Shown here in pieces: positions 15,148 to 24,559 of a DNA stretch of 36,666 nt (position 1 is the first letter of the stretch; every line of letters starts with the position of its first letter). The stretch is from CAZAAW01 sp964483325 (GTDB taxonomy: Bacteria > Pseudomonadota > Alphaproteobacteria > Rhizobiales > Kaistiaceae), in the NCBI GenBank assembly GCA_964483325.1, contig CAZAAW010000025.1, positions 1-36,666 on the forward strand. The letters are read 5' to 3'. A model generated the notes under the pieces. The model was not told the origin of the DNA. It searched no databases and saw only the letters and a program-made list of their open reading frames with translations. The position numbers and the translations under genes were made by a program.

Positions 15148-15549
15148 ATGAACTGGATCATCGCAATCCTTGTAGCGCTGCATGTCCTTGCCGGCGTCTT
15201 CTGGATAAGCACCACCAATGGCCTTGCGGCGATGCCGCCGGCGCGCTGGCCGGGATTCCTCAGGCGCTCGCAGGCCGGGGCCGCCGGCGCGGCGATCGTC
15301 TTCGGGCTCATCCTCTGGGCCATGCTGCATCAGGGCGCGCCGGGCACCGGCGAGATCATCCTCGGCATCGGCGCCCTCTGCGCCATCGTCGCGCTCATCA
15401 TCCAGCAGGCGGTGTCGTGGCCGGCGCAGGTGCGGGCCGCTGCCGGCTCACCGGCCGATGAAAGCCGGGCATCGGGCATGCAGCGCCTCGCGACGCTGCT
15501 CCTATCGCTGGCCCTCGTCGCCATGGTGGTGTGGCGCTGGATCGGCTGA
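15148..15549 (+). CDS. Small four-helix integral membrane protein
   Basis: A 133-residue inner-membrane protein with four predicted membrane segments (about residues 3-25, 46-66, 74-96 and 111-131). A polar loop with a Pro- and Ser-rich stretch lies before the last. No enzyme motif is seen. The first helix has His and Trp (LHVLAGVFW), a pattern seen in CopD-like or DUF2269-like proteins, but the match is too weak to name. The ATG at 15148 follows GAGG at 5 nt. A TTG at 15073 in frame would lie inside the operator and is rejected. Its expression is probably set by the divergent TetR regulator. Confidence 0.82.
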   Translation: MNWIIAILVALHVLAGVFWISTTNGLAAMPPARWPGFLRRSQAGAAGAAIVFGLILWAMLHQGAPGTGEIILGIGALCAIVALIIQQAVSWPAQVRAAAGSPADESRASGMQRLATLLLSLALVAMVVWRWIG

Positions 15550-15564
15550 CGGCTGCATGAAAAC

Positions 15565-15592
15565 AAAAGGGGCGCCGCGCGGCGCCCCTTTT
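15565..15592. terminator. Strong bidirectional rho-independent terminator
   Basis: A perfect 12-bp stem (AAAAGGGGCGCC with GGCGCCCCTTTT) around a GCGC loop, lying between two convergent genes. A-runs and T-runs on both sides let it stop transcription from either strand. Confidence 0.9.
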
Positions 15593-15623
15593 CTTGGATC
15601 AGACTCTCTCGAAGGGTGAGGCT

Positions 15624-16277
15624 TCAGGCCGCCTGTTCGACGCCCAGCCGGCGGTCGACATATTCGCCGCAGAGGTCGACGAGATGCTCGACCTGGCCCT
15701 CGAAGAAATGATTGGCGCCGGCGACGATGCGCTGGTCGATCTTGATGCCCTTCTGGGTCTTGAGCTTGTCGACCAGCGTCTGCACGTCCTTGAGCGGCAC
15801 CACCTTGTCCTGGTCGCCATGGACGATCAGGCCCGAGGACGGGCAGGGCGCCAGGAAGGTGAAGTCGTGCAGGTTGGCCGGCGGTGCGATGGAGATGAAG
15901 CCGGCGATCTCCGGCCGGCGCATCAGGAGCTGCATGCCGATCCAGGCGCCGAAGGAAAAGCCGGCGACCCAGCAGGCCGCCGCTTCGGTGTGGACGGTCT
16001 GCACCCAGTCGAGCGCCGCGGCGGCGTCCGACAGCTCGCCCGAGCCGTGATCGAAGGTCCCCTGGCTGCGGCCGACGCCGCGGAAATTGAAGCGCAGCAC
16101 GGCGAAGCCGCGCTTGGCGAACATGTAGAACAGCTGATAGACAATCTGGTTGTTCATCGTGCCGCCGAACTGCGGATGCGGGTGCAGGACGATGGCGATG
16201 GGCGCGTTGCGCTTCTTGGCCGGCTGGAAGCGGCCCTCGAGGCGCCCTGCCGGGCCAGTGAATACGATCTCGGGCAT
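15624..16277 (-). CDS. Alpha/beta hydrolase
   Basis: A 217-residue cytosolic serine hydrolase of the short, lidless alpha/beta class. The nucleophile elbow is GFSFGAW. An HPHPQFGGTMNN oxyanion-hole segment is typical of this group. The acid is likely the Asp of VHGDQDKVVP, and the catalytic His lies in VAGANHFFEG. The substrate is unknown; such proteins are often named dienelactone-hydrolase-like or esterase. The ATG at 16277 has AAGGAG 11 nt upstream. It is divergent from the suf operon and shares a 190-nt gap with it. Confidence 0.9.
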   Translation of the reverse strand: MPEIVFTGPAGRLEGRFQPAKKRNAPIAIVLHPHPQFGGTMNNQIVYQLFYMFAKRGFAVLRFNFRGVGRSQGTFDHGSGELSDAAAALDWVQTVHTEAAACWVAGFSFGAWIGMQLLMRRPEIAGFISIAPPANLHDFTFLAPCPSSGLIVHGDQDKVVPLKDVQTLVDKLKTQKGIKIDQRIVAGANHFFEGQVEHLVDLCGEYVDRRLGVEQAA

Positions 16278-16422
16278 GTCGGGATGTGCTCCTTGTGCGC
16301 GGCGCCGTCAGCGACGAAGGGAGAGTGGCAGCATCAGCCGCCCGCTCCTCGCCTTGTCGCCAGGAATTGTGTGAAATTCCCGCGGCTGCCTGCGCCGGTG
16401 CGTTCATATCACGATGGCAGGG

Positions 16423-16457
16423 CTTGATTTCAAGCATTTCGATCGTTCGCTCGCGAA
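16423..16457. promoter_or_regulatory. Two short inverted repeats in the suf promoter region
   Basis: CTTGA-TT-TCAAG (16423-16434) and TTCGC-TC-GCGAA (16446-16457) lie 11 bp apart just upstream of the desulfurase gene. Suf operons of this group are usually controlled by Irr, RirA or IscR. Neither repeat matches a consensus I can state with confidence. The first also overlaps a possible -35 box (TTGAAA) for the divergent hydrolase gene. Confidence 0.35.
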
Positions 16458-16484
16458 CCGAATCACTTGAAGGAGACTGAAGCG

Positions 16485-17660
16485 CTGCGCGGACCCCGCC
16501 TCTATTTCGACTACAATGCCGGCGCGCCGCTGCGTCCCGTGGCACGCGAAGCCATGCTGGCCGCCCTGGAACAGGCCGGCAACGCCTCCTCGGTGCATGA
16601 GGAAGGCCGCCGCGCCCGCCGGCTCATCGAGACGGCTCGGCGCGAGGTGGCGGCGCTGGCCGGGGCGGACCCGGCACTGGTGACCTTCGTCAGCGGCGGA
16701 TCGGAAGCCAACGCCACCGTCCTGTCGCCACAGCTGATGCTGGCCGGCCAGCCGGTGGCCGTCGATACGCTGCTGGTCAGCGGTGTCGAGCACCCGTCGG
16801 TCCTTGCCGGCGGCCGCTTTGCCGAGGGCGCGGTCGAGACCCTCGCCGTGGGCCGCGACGGGGTCGTCGACCCGGCTGGCCTGGAGGCGCGGCTCGATGG
16901 GCTCGCCGCCGCCGGCCGGCGCATGCTTGTCTCGGTGATGCTCGCCAATAACGAGACCGGCGCCATCCAGCCGGTTGCCGAGATCGCCCGCCGGGTCCAC
17001 GCCGCCGGCGGCTATGTCCATACCGACGCGGTGCAGGCGGCCGGCCGGCTGCCGCTCGACATCGCCGCGCTCGGCGTCGATTTCCTCACCCTGTCGGCGC
17101 ACAAGATCGGCGGCCCGCAGGGCGCCGGGGCGATCGTCTGCGCCGCCGAGGCGGTGGGCTTCCCGCCGCTCATCGCCGGCGGCGGCCAGGAGCACCGCCA
17201 CCGCGCCGGCACCGAGAATGTCGCGGCGATCGCCGGCTTCGGGGCCGCGGCCGCCGCGGCGCGCAGCGAGCTTTCCCTGGCGCCGCGCTGGCTGGCCTGG
17301 CGCGACGCGCTGGCGGCGACGATCCGCGACCTCGGGACGCCGGCCCGCATCTTTTCCGAAGGCGCCGATAGATTGCCGCAGACGCTGTGTTTCGGCTTGA
17401 TGGGCGTGGCGGCGGAAACCCTGGTCATCGCGCTCGATCTTGCCGGCGTCGCCGTTTCGGCTGGCGCCGCCTGCTCGTCCGGCAAGGTCGGCCCCAGCCA
17501 TGTCATGGCGGCGATGGGGGAGGGCGCCGAATGGTCGCGGTCGGCGGTCCGCATCAGCATGGGTTGGGAAACTAGCCAAAACGACCTAGATATGCTCCAA
17601 ACCGCGCTTCGGCGCGTGTATGGGCAAATCTCCGCAGGAGGAGATGTCAGGGCGGCCTGA
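16485..17660 (+). CDS. iscS: Cysteine desulfurase, IscS/NifS type
   Basis: A PLP enzyme that takes sulfur from cysteine for Fe-S cluster assembly. Motifs seen are H103 (VEHPSV, PLP stacking), D181 (HTDAVQAAG), the PLP lysine K207 (LSAHKIGGPQG) and the persulfide C330 (SAGAACSSGK). It is a group I (IscS/NifS-like) enzyme, distinct from SufS later in the operon. The start is unusual: the only good ribosome-binding site, AAGGAG (16470-16475), points to a CTG codon at 16485. A TTG at 16467 lies before that site and lacks one of its own. No ATG or GTG occurs in frame before the conserved region. It is the first gene of the operon; no regulator gene precedes it. Confidence 0.92.
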   Translation: MRGPRLYFDYNAGAPLRPVAREAMLAALEQAGNASSVHEEGRRARRLIETARREVAALAGADPALVTFVSGGSEANATVLSPQLMLAGQPVAVDTLLVSGVEHPSVLAGGRFAEGAVETLAVGRDGVVDPAGLEARLDGLAAAGRRMLVSVMLANNETGAIQPVAEIARRVHAAGGYVHTDAVQAAGRLPLDIAALGVDFLTLSAHKIGGPQGAGAIVCAAEAVGFPPLIAGGGQEHRHRAGTENVAAIAGFGAAAAAARSELSLAPRWLAWRDALAATIRDLGTPARIFSEGADRLPQTLCFGLMGVAAETLVIALDLAGVAVSAGAACSSGKVGPSHVMAAMGEGAEWSRSAVRISMGWETSQNDLDMLQTALRRVYGQISAGGDVRAA

Positions 17661-17712
17661 CAAGTATCAACGCTCACCCGCGGTCCTTGAAACCGCTGTG
17701 GAGGGGTAAGGA

Positions 17713-19182
17713 ATGCCAGCAGTTCGCGAGACGGTCGATCAGGTTCGCCGGATCGACGTCGATCAGTACAAGTATGGCTTCGTCACCGACATCGCGTCGG
17801 AGAAGCCGGAAAAGGGCCTCAGCGAAGAGACGATCCGCTACATTTCGGCGCGCAAGCGCGAGCCGGAATGGATGCTCGAATGGCGCCTGGCGGCCTATCG
17901 CCGCTGGCTGACCATGACGGAGCCGACCTGGGCGCGCGTCAGCTACCCGAAGATCGATTTCCAGGACATCTACTACTACTCGGCGCCGAAATCGCTGTCC
18001 GGCCCGAAGAGCATCGACGAGGTCGACCCCAAGCTTCTCGCCACCTACGAGAAGCTCGGCATCCCGCTGCGCGAGCGCGAGATCCTCGCCGGCGTCGAGG
18101 GCGCCCGCGTCGCCGTCGATGCCGTCTTCGATTCCGTCTCGGTGGTCACCACCTTCAAGGAAGAGCTCAAGAAGGCCGGCGTCATCTTCTGCGCCATTTC
18201 CGAGGCGATCCGCGACTATCCGGAGCTGGTGAAGAAATACCTCGGCTCGGTGGTGCCGGTGACCGATAATTTCTATGCGACGCTCAACTCGGCGGTCTTC
18301 TCCGACGGCTCCTTCGTCTACGTGCCGGAAGGCGTGCGCTGCCCGATGGAGCTCAGTACCTATTTCCGCATCAACGAGCGCGACACCGGCCAGTTCGAGC
18401 GCACGCTGATCATCGCCGAGAAGGGCGCCTACGTCTCCTATCTCGAAGGCTGCACCGCCCCGACGCGCGACGAAAACCAGCTGCACGCCGCCGTCGTCGA
18501 GCTGATCGCCATGGAGGATGCGGAGATCAAGTATTCGACCGTCCAGAACTGGTATCCGGGCGATACCGAGGGCAAGGGCGGCGTCTTCAACTTCGTCACC
18601 AAGCGCGGCGACTGCCGCGGCGACCGGTCGAAGATCTCCTGGACGCAGGTCGAGACCGGCTCGGCCATCACCTGGAAGTACCCGAGCTGCATCCTGCGCG
18701 GCGACGACTCGGTCGGCGAGTTCTATTCGATCGCCGTCTCCAATGGCTACCAGCAGGTCGATTCCGGCACCAAGATGCGCCACCTCGGCAAGCGTACCAA
18801 GAGCCGCATCATCTCCAAGGGCATCGCCGCCGGCTTCTCGAACAACACCTATCGCGGCCTCGTCTACGCCCACCGCAACGCCATCGGCGCCCGCAATTAC
18901 ACCAATTGCGACTCGCTGCTGATCGGCGACAAATGCGGCGCCCACACCATTCCCTATATCGAGGCGAAGAACCCGTCGGCGCAGTTCGAGCACGAGGCGA
19001 CGACGTCGAAGATTTCCGACGACCAGATGTTCTACTGCCGCCAGCGCGGCCTTTCCGACGAGGAGGCGGTGGCGCTGATCGTCAACGGCTTCGTCAAGGA
19101 CGTGATCCAGCATCTGCCGATGGAATTCGCCATCGAAGCGCAGAAGCTGATCGGCATCAGCCTCGAGGGCAGCGTCGGCTGA
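17713..19182 (+). CDS. sufB: Fe-S cluster assembly scaffold SufB
   Basis: The scaffold subunit of the SufBC2D complex, on which Fe-S clusters are built in the cytosol. The 489 residues match the family length. The beta-helix core and the C-terminal region with the conserved Cys (NYTNCDSLLIGDKCGAHTIPYIE) are intact, as is FEHEATTSKISDDQMFYC. The ATG at 17713 follows a strong GGAGG-type site. It lies 52 nt after iscS and 73 nt before sufC. Confidence 0.97.
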   Translation: MPAVRETVDQVRRIDVDQYKYGFVTDIASEKPEKGLSEETIRYISARKREPEWMLEWRLAAYRRWLTMTEPTWARVSYPKIDFQDIYYYSAPKSLSGPKSIDEVDPKLLATYEKLGIPLREREILAGVEGARVAVDAVFDSVSVVTTFKEELKKAGVIFCAISEAIRDYPELVKKYLGSVVPVTDNFYATLNSAVFSDGSFVYVPEGVRCPMELSTYFRINERDTGQFERTLIIAEKGAYVSYLEGCTAPTRDENQLHAAVVELIAMEDAEIKYSTVQNWYPGDTEGKGGVFNFVTKRGDCRGDRSKISWTQVETGSAITWKYPSCILRGDDSVGEFYSIAVSNGYQQVDSGTKMRHLGKRTKSRIISKGIAAGFSNNTYRGLVYAHRNAIGARNYTNCDSLLIGDKCGAHTIPYIEAKNPSAQFEHEATTSKISDDQMFYCRQRGLSDEEAVALIVNGFVKDVIQHLPMEFAIEAQKLIGISLEGSVG

Positions 19183-19255
19183 CGCACCGCGTCAGCCTGC
19201 CTCGCCTGTTGGGCGCGCCCGGCGCGCCGGAACCACACACGATACGGACGAACCA

Positions 19256-20011
<756 letters not shown>

Positions 20012-20028
20012 GGCGGGCGGAAACGGAT

Positions 20029-21354
20029 ATGTCGGCCGAGCCCAGGACCCTGAAGACCGAAGCCGAGCAGGCGATCGCGGCGCAGTATCGCGGCGCCCGC
20101 GCCTCCCTGCCGGGCAACCGCGCCGCCGCCGAGCGGCGTGAGGCGGCGTTCGCGCTGTTCGAGCGCGCCGGCCTGCCGCATCGCCGCGTCGAGGCGTGGA
20201 AATATACCGACCTGCGCACCCTCATGCGCCAGGCGCCGCCGCTTGCCGAGCAGAGCGGCCAGCCGGCGGTGCCGCAGATGTTCCCCGGCCTCGACCGGGC
20301 ACGGCTCCTCATTGTCGACGGCGTCTTCCGGCCGGAGCTCTCCGACCTTGCCGGCCTTGACGGCGTGAGCGTCGCCAGCCTCGCCGACGTGCTGCAGAGC
20401 GAGCCGCAGCGCATCGGCACCCTGTTCAGCGACGACCGCGATCCGATGCTGGCGCTCAACACGGCGCTGATGGCGGGCGGCGCCGTCGTCACCGTGGCGG
20501 CGGGCGCCCTGCCGGCGCGAGCGCTGGAGATCGCCCAGGTGACGACCGGCGATGTCCCGGCCGCCAGCTATGTCCGCAGCGTCGTCGATGTCGGCGCCGA
20601 CGCCACGATCCGCATCCTGCAGAGCCATGCCGGACCGGCCGGCGTTGCCTACCAGACCAACAGCGCTCTCGAGCTGGCGATCGCCGACGGCGCCCATGTC
20701 ACGCTGGCGACGCACCAGGCCGAGGGCGACGCGGCGCTTGCCATCGCCAGCCTGGTGGCACGCCTCGGCGCCCGGTCGGAATTCGACCATCTGCATGTCA
20801 CGGCCGGTGCCGCCGTGTCGCGCTTCCAGGCCTTCATCGACATCGCCGGCGACGGCGCCCGGCTCGGCGCCAACGGCACGACGATGCTGTCGGGCAAGGC
20901 GCATGGCGACGTGGCGCTGCTCATCGAGCACGGCTCACTCGGCGCCACCAGCCGCGTCCTCTACAAGAATGTCGTCGACGGCGAGGCCGAGGGCGCCTTC
21001 CAGGGGCTGATCATCGTCCGGCCCGGCGCGCAGAAGACCGACGGCCGCATGATGAGCCGCACGCTGCTCCTCTCCGACCGGGCCGAATTCTCCGCCAAGC
21101 CGGAGCTGGAGATCTACGCCGACGACGTCCAGTGCGGCCACGGCGCCACCTCAGGCCAGATCGACGACGAGATGCTGTTCTATTTCCTGTCGCGCGGCAT
21201 CGACCGGCCGGAGGCCGAGCGCCTCCTGATCATGGCGTTCCTGGCCGAGGCCGTGGAGACGCTCGGCGACGGCGCCATCGCCGCCGCCGTCGAGCCGGCG
21301 CTGTCGGACTGGCTGAGCCGCCGGTCGCTCGTGCGGGAGATCGCCCCGGCATGA
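20029..21354 (+). CDS. sufD: Fe-S cluster assembly protein SufD
   Basis: The SufB paralogue in the SufBC2D scaffold, needed for iron entry. The 441-residue product has the N-terminal helical part (EAWKYTDLRTL), a central beta-helix, and the conserved His of CGHGATSGQIDDEMLFYFLSRGI near the C-terminus. The ATG at 20029 lies 17 nt after sufC. The frame remains open upstream through sufC, but that part is a shadow. The stop overlaps the sufS start by ATGA, so the two are coupled. Confidence 0.95.
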   Translation: MSAEPRTLKTEAEQAIAAQYRGARASLPGNRAAAERREAAFALFERAGLPHRRVEAWKYTDLRTLMRQAPPLAEQSGQPAVPQMFPGLDRARLLIVDGVFRPELSDLAGLDGVSVASLADVLQSEPQRIGTLFSDDRDPMLALNTALMAGGAVVTVAAGALPARALEIAQVTTGDVPAASYVRSVVDVGADATIRILQSHAGPAGVAYQTNSALELAIADGAHVTLATHQAEGDAALAIASLVARLGARSEFDHLHVTAGAAVSRFQAFIDIAGDGARLGANGTTMLSGKAHGDVALLIEHGSLGATSRVLYKNVVDGEAEGAFQGLIIVRPGAQKTDGRMMSRTLLLSDRAEFSAKPELEIYADDVQCGHGATSGQIDDEMLFYFLSRGIDRPEAERLLIMAFLAEAVETLGDGAIAAAVEPALSDWLSRRSLVREIAPA

Positions 21355-22598
21355 CGGTCCTCCCGCGCGATTTGACGGCGCCCTATGACGTCGAGGCGAT
21401 CCGCCGGGACTTTCCCATCCTGTCGCGGACCGTCTACGGCAAGCCGCTGACCTATCTCGACAACGGCGCCTCGGCGCAGAAGCCGCAGGTGGTCCTCGAC
21501 ACCATCGCCGAGGCCTATGCGCACACCTACGCCAACGTCCATCGCGGCCTGCATTTCCTCTCCAATGCTTCCACCGAGGCCTATGAGGCAGCGCGCGAAT
21601 CGGTGCGCCATTTCCTCAATGCCGGCTCGGTCGACGAGATCATCTTCACCCGCAACTCCACCGAGGCGATCAACCTCGCCGCCGCCTCCTTCGGCGGCAT
21701 GGTGCTGGGCGAAGGCGACGAGATCGTCCTGTCGGTGATGGAGCATCATTCCAACATCGTGCCTTGGCACTTCCACCGCGAGCACCGCGGCGCCGTGCTG
21801 CGCTGGGTGCCGGTCGGCGACGACGGCGCCTTCGACCTGGAGGCCTTCGAGAAGGCGCTGACGCCGCGGACGAAGATCGTCGCCATCACCCACATGTCGA
21901 ACGTCCTCGGCACGGTGGTGCCGATCAAGGAGGTGGTGCGCCTCGCCCATGCGCGCGGCATCCCGGTGCTTGTCGACGGCAGCCAGGCGGCGGTGCACAT
22001 GCCCGTCGACGTGCGCGACCTCGACTGCGACTTCTATGTCTTCACCGGCCACAAGGTCTATGGCCCGACCGGCATCGGCGTCCTCTACGGCAAGGCGCAG
22101 CATCTGCGCGCCATGCCGCCCTGGCAGGGCGGCGGCGAGATGATCCGCGACGTCACTGCCGACACCGTCACCTATGCCGAGCCGCCGCATCGCTTCGAGG
22201 CCGGCACGCCGCCGATCGTCCAGGCGATCGGGCTCGGCGCGGCGCTGCGCTACATGGAGGCGGTCGGGCGCGAGCGCATCGCCGCCCACGAGGCCGACCT
22301 CGGCGCCTATGCGCAGCAGCGCCTCGCCGAGCTGAACAGCCTGACGATCTACGGCACGGCGCCCGGCAAGGGCGCCATCATCTCCTTCAACATGGAAAGG
22401 GCGCATGCCCATGACGTCGCCATGGTGATCGACCGCGAGGGCGTCGCGGTCCGCGCCGGCACGCATTGCGCCCAGCCGCTGCTGTCGCGCTTTTCCTGCA
22501 CCTCGACCTGCCGCGCGTCCTTTGCAATGTACAACACCCGCGAGGAAGTCGACCGGCTTGTCGCCGCGCTGCGGAAAGCCCATGATTTGTTTCACTGA
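21351..22598 (+). CDS. sufS: Cysteine desulfurase SufS
   Basis: A group II PLP cysteine desulfurase supplying sulfur to SufBCD. The 415 residues include MEHHSNIVPW, the PLP lysine in FTGHKVYGPTG and the persulfide C373 in RAGTHCAQPLL. SufS normally hands sulfur to SufE or SufU; neither is encoded in this window. The operon thus carries two different desulfurases. The start is fixed by the 4-nt overlap with sufD. Confidence 0.96.
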   Translation: MTVLPRDLTAPYDVEAIRRDFPILSRTVYGKPLTYLDNGASAQKPQVVLDTIAEAYAHTYANVHRGLHFLSNASTEAYEAARESVRHFLNAGSVDEIIFTRNSTEAINLAAASFGGMVLGEGDEIVLSVMEHHSNIVPWHFHREHRGAVLRWVPVGDDGAFDLEAFEKALTPRTKIVAITHMSNVLGTVVPIKEVVRLAHARGIPVLVDGSQAAVHMPVDVRDLDCDFYVFTGHKVYGPTGIGVLYGKAQHLRAMPPWQGGGEMIRDVTADTVTYAEPPHRFEAGTPPIVQAIGLGAALRYMEAVGRERIAAHEADLGAYAQQRLAELNSLTIYGTAPGKGAIISFNMERAHAHDVAMVIDREGVAVRAGTHCAQPLLSRFSCTSTCRASFAMYNTREEVDRLVAALRKAHDLFH

Positions 22599-22694
22599 AT
22601 CCCGCTGAGCCGCTCGTGCGGCGACATGCGGGCTTGGCCGGCCGGGAACGCATCCCCATCTTCACGGACGGCCATAACGCAAGGACCATGTGCG

Positions 22695-23096
22695 GTGAGC
22701 GAACATCTGGAGGCACCCCACGGCGAGACCCCGGCCGGCGGCACGACGTCCGTCGATGCGGCGCATGTCTCGGCCATTCCGCCGGAGGAGCTGGAGCGGC
22801 TCAGCGCCGACATCGTCGCCGCCCTGAAGACGGTCTACGATCCGGAGATCCCGGCCGACATCTATGAGCTCGGCCTCGTCTACCGGATCGATATCGACGA
22901 CGAGCGCAATGTCGATGTCGAGATGACGCTGACGGCCCCCGGCTGTCCGGTGGCCGGCGAGATGCCCGGCTGGGTCGAGAACGCCGTCGGCGCCGTTGCG
23001 GGCGTCGGCCGCGTCAATGTCGATCTCGTCTTCGAGCCGCACTGGACGCCCGACCGCATGTCGGACGAGGCGCGGGTGGCGCTCGGCTGGTACTGA
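22695..23096 (+). CDS. sufT: SUF system Fe-S assembly protein, MIP18/DUF59 family (SufT-like)
   Basis: A 133-residue protein of the MIP18 (DUF59) family, which helps Fe-S protein maturation. Visible are TVYDPEIPADIYELGLVYRI and the conserved Cys in TLTAPGCPVAGEMP. A polar N-terminal extension of about 40 residues precedes the domain. The GTG at 22695 has AAGGA 9 nt upstream. It lies between sufS and sufA, the usual alphaproteobacterial place. The closely related PaaD acts in phenylacetate degradation, but the context here favours Suf. Confidence 0.92.
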   Translation: MSEHLEAPHGETPAGGTTSVDAAHVSAIPPEELERLSADIVAALKTVYDPEIPADIYELGLVYRIDIDDERNVDVEMTLTAPGCPVAGEMPGWVENAVGAVAGVGRVNVDLVFEPHWTPDRMSDEARVALGWY

Positions 23097-23148
23097 GGGC
23101 GGTGCAGCCGCTATGATGGGGTTACCGGGAAGGCTTGGAGAGATTTCC

Positions 23149-23520
23149 ATGGGCATGCCACGCACCAGGCTCCAGATCATGTCGCTGACCGACGCGGCCG
23201 CGGCGAAGCTCAGCGAGATCATCGGCCGCGGGCCGGTGCCGAAGGCGGGCGTCCGCGTCGGCATCAAGAATGCCGGCTGCGCCGGCATGGCCTACACGAT
23301 GGATCTGGTCGAGACGCCCGATGCCGGCGACGACCTCGTCGAGGACAAGGGCGTCAGGGTCTATGTCGATCCGAAGGCGACGATGTTCCTCATCGGCAGC
23401 ACCATGGATCACCAGACGGGCAAGCTCTCGTCCGGCTTCGTGTTCCAGAACCCCAACGAGGTCTCCGCCTGCGGCTGCGGCGAGTCGGTGCAGCTGAAGC
23501 CCGCTGCCGGACACGGCTGA
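23149..23520 (+). CDS. sufA: A-type Fe-S carrier SufA (HesB/IscA family)
   Basis: A 123-residue carrier that receives and transfers Fe-S clusters. The three ligand Cys are C44 (NAGCAGMAY) and C108-x-C110 (SACGCGES), with the family's SGFVFQNPN segment between them. The ATG at 23149 has GGAGAG 6 nt upstream. The frame extends back into the previous gene but no better start exists there. It is the last clear suf gene of the operon. Confidence 0.95.
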   Translation: MGMPRTRLQIMSLTDAAAAKLSEIIGRGPVPKAGVRVGIKNAGCAGMAYTMDLVETPDAGDDLVEDKGVRVYVDPKATMFLIGSTMDHQTGKLSSGFVFQNPNEVSACGCGESVQLKPAAGHG

Positions 23521-23524
23521 CGGC

Positions 23525-24193
23525 GTGGCGGGGCTGTTCGAACGGCTGAAGGCCGACGCCGGCAGCGACTGGTCACGCTATATCGACCATTCCTTCGTCC
23601 GCCAGCTCGGCGAGGGAACGCTGCCCGAAGCCGCCTTCCGCACCTATCTGGTGCAGGACTACCTGTTCCTCATCCAGTTCGCCCGCGCCAACGCGCTCGG
23701 CGCCTACAAGGCGCCGAACCTGGCGGATCTGCGCCGCATGCAGGCGAGCATGGCCGCCATCCTCGGCGAGATGGAGCTGCATGTCCGCTTCTGCGCCGGC
23801 TGGGGCATTACGCCGGAAGAGCTGGAAGCCGCCAACGAGAAGATGCAGACCACCGCCTATACCCGCTTCGTCCTCGACAGCGGCCTGCGCGGCGACCTGC
23901 TCGACCTCCTGGTGGCGCTGTCGCCCTGCGTCGTCGGCTATGGCGAGATCGGCTGCCAGCTCGGCCAGCGCCACGGCGATGCCGAGGGCAATCCCTATCG
24001 CGACTGGATCGCCGAATATGCCGGCGCCGACTATCAGGCGGTCGCCGCCAGGGCGGTGGAGCATATCGACGCGCTCGGCGCTGCCTGGCTGACGCCGGCG
24101 CGCTATCCGCAGCTCCTGCATATCTTCCGCACCGCGACACGCCTGGAAGGGGATTTCTGGCAGATGGGCCTCGACGCGGCGCGGGAGGGCTGA
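23525..24193 (+). CDS. tenA: TenA family aminopyrimidine aminohydrolase (thiaminase II)
   Basis: A 222-residue all-helical enzyme that salvages the thiamine pyrimidine by hydrolysing aminopyrimidines. The catalytic C135 (ALSPCVVGYGEIG), the D45 of VQDYLFL and the C-terminal Glu of LEGDFWQMG are present, so it should be active. The GTG start is 4 nt after the sufA stop, which puts it in the suf transcript. No other thiamine gene is in the window. The suf link may be through thiamine enzymes that need Fe-S clusters (ThiC), which is my inference. Confidence 0.93.
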   Translation: MAGLFERLKADAGSDWSRYIDHSFVRQLGEGTLPEAAFRTYLVQDYLFLIQFARANALGAYKAPNLADLRRMQASMAAILGEMELHVRFCAGWGITPEELEAANEKMQTTAYTRFVLDSGLRGDLLDLLVALSPCVVGYGEIGCQLGQRHGDAEGNPYRDWIAEYAGADYQAVAARAVEHIDALGAAWLTPARYPQLLHIFRTATRLEGDFWQMGLDAAREG

Positions 24194-24208
24194 CCGCCGG
24201 AGAAGGGG

Positions 24209-24559
24209 ATGGGCGACGGCTTCCGGACTCTCCTGACGGAGCTCTTCGAGCCGGTCGGCGGCGTCACCATGAAGCGGATGTTCGGCGGCACCGGCATCTT
24301 CCGCGACGGCATCATGTTCGGCCTGATCGCCGGCGACGTGCTCTATTTCCGCGTCGATCCGATGCTGCAGCCGACCTACGAGGCGGCCGGCTCCGAGCCG
24401 TGGTCCTACCGCTCGCACCGCGGCGAACAGATGCAGATGCCGTACTGGCGCGCCCCGGACGAGCTCTTCGACGATCCCGACATGTTCCGCGACTGGGCCA
24501 TCGCCGCCTTCGAAGCCGCCGACCGCGCCAAGCGCCAGAAGCCGGGCGGCAGGAAGTAG
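24209..24559 (+). CDS. TfoX/Sxy N-terminal domain protein
   Basis: A 116-residue protein consisting only of the TfoX N-terminal domain (MKRMFGGTGIFRDGIMFGLIAGDVLYFRVD, then MQMPYWRAPDELFDDPD). In gammaproteobacteria TfoX/Sxy controls competence, but the C-terminal domain is missing here and alphaproteobacterial single-domain forms have no proven role. The ATG at 24209 follows GGAGAAGG. It lies 15 nt after tenA and probably ends the suf transcript. Its stop codon lies inside the first palindromic A element, which begins at 24556. Confidence 0.9.
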   Translation: MGDGFRTLLTELFEPVGGVTMKRMFGGTGIFRDGIMFGLIAGDVLYFRVDPMLQPTYEAAGSEPWSYRSHRGEQMQMPYWRAPDELFDDPDMFRDWAIAAFEAADRAKRQKPGGRK

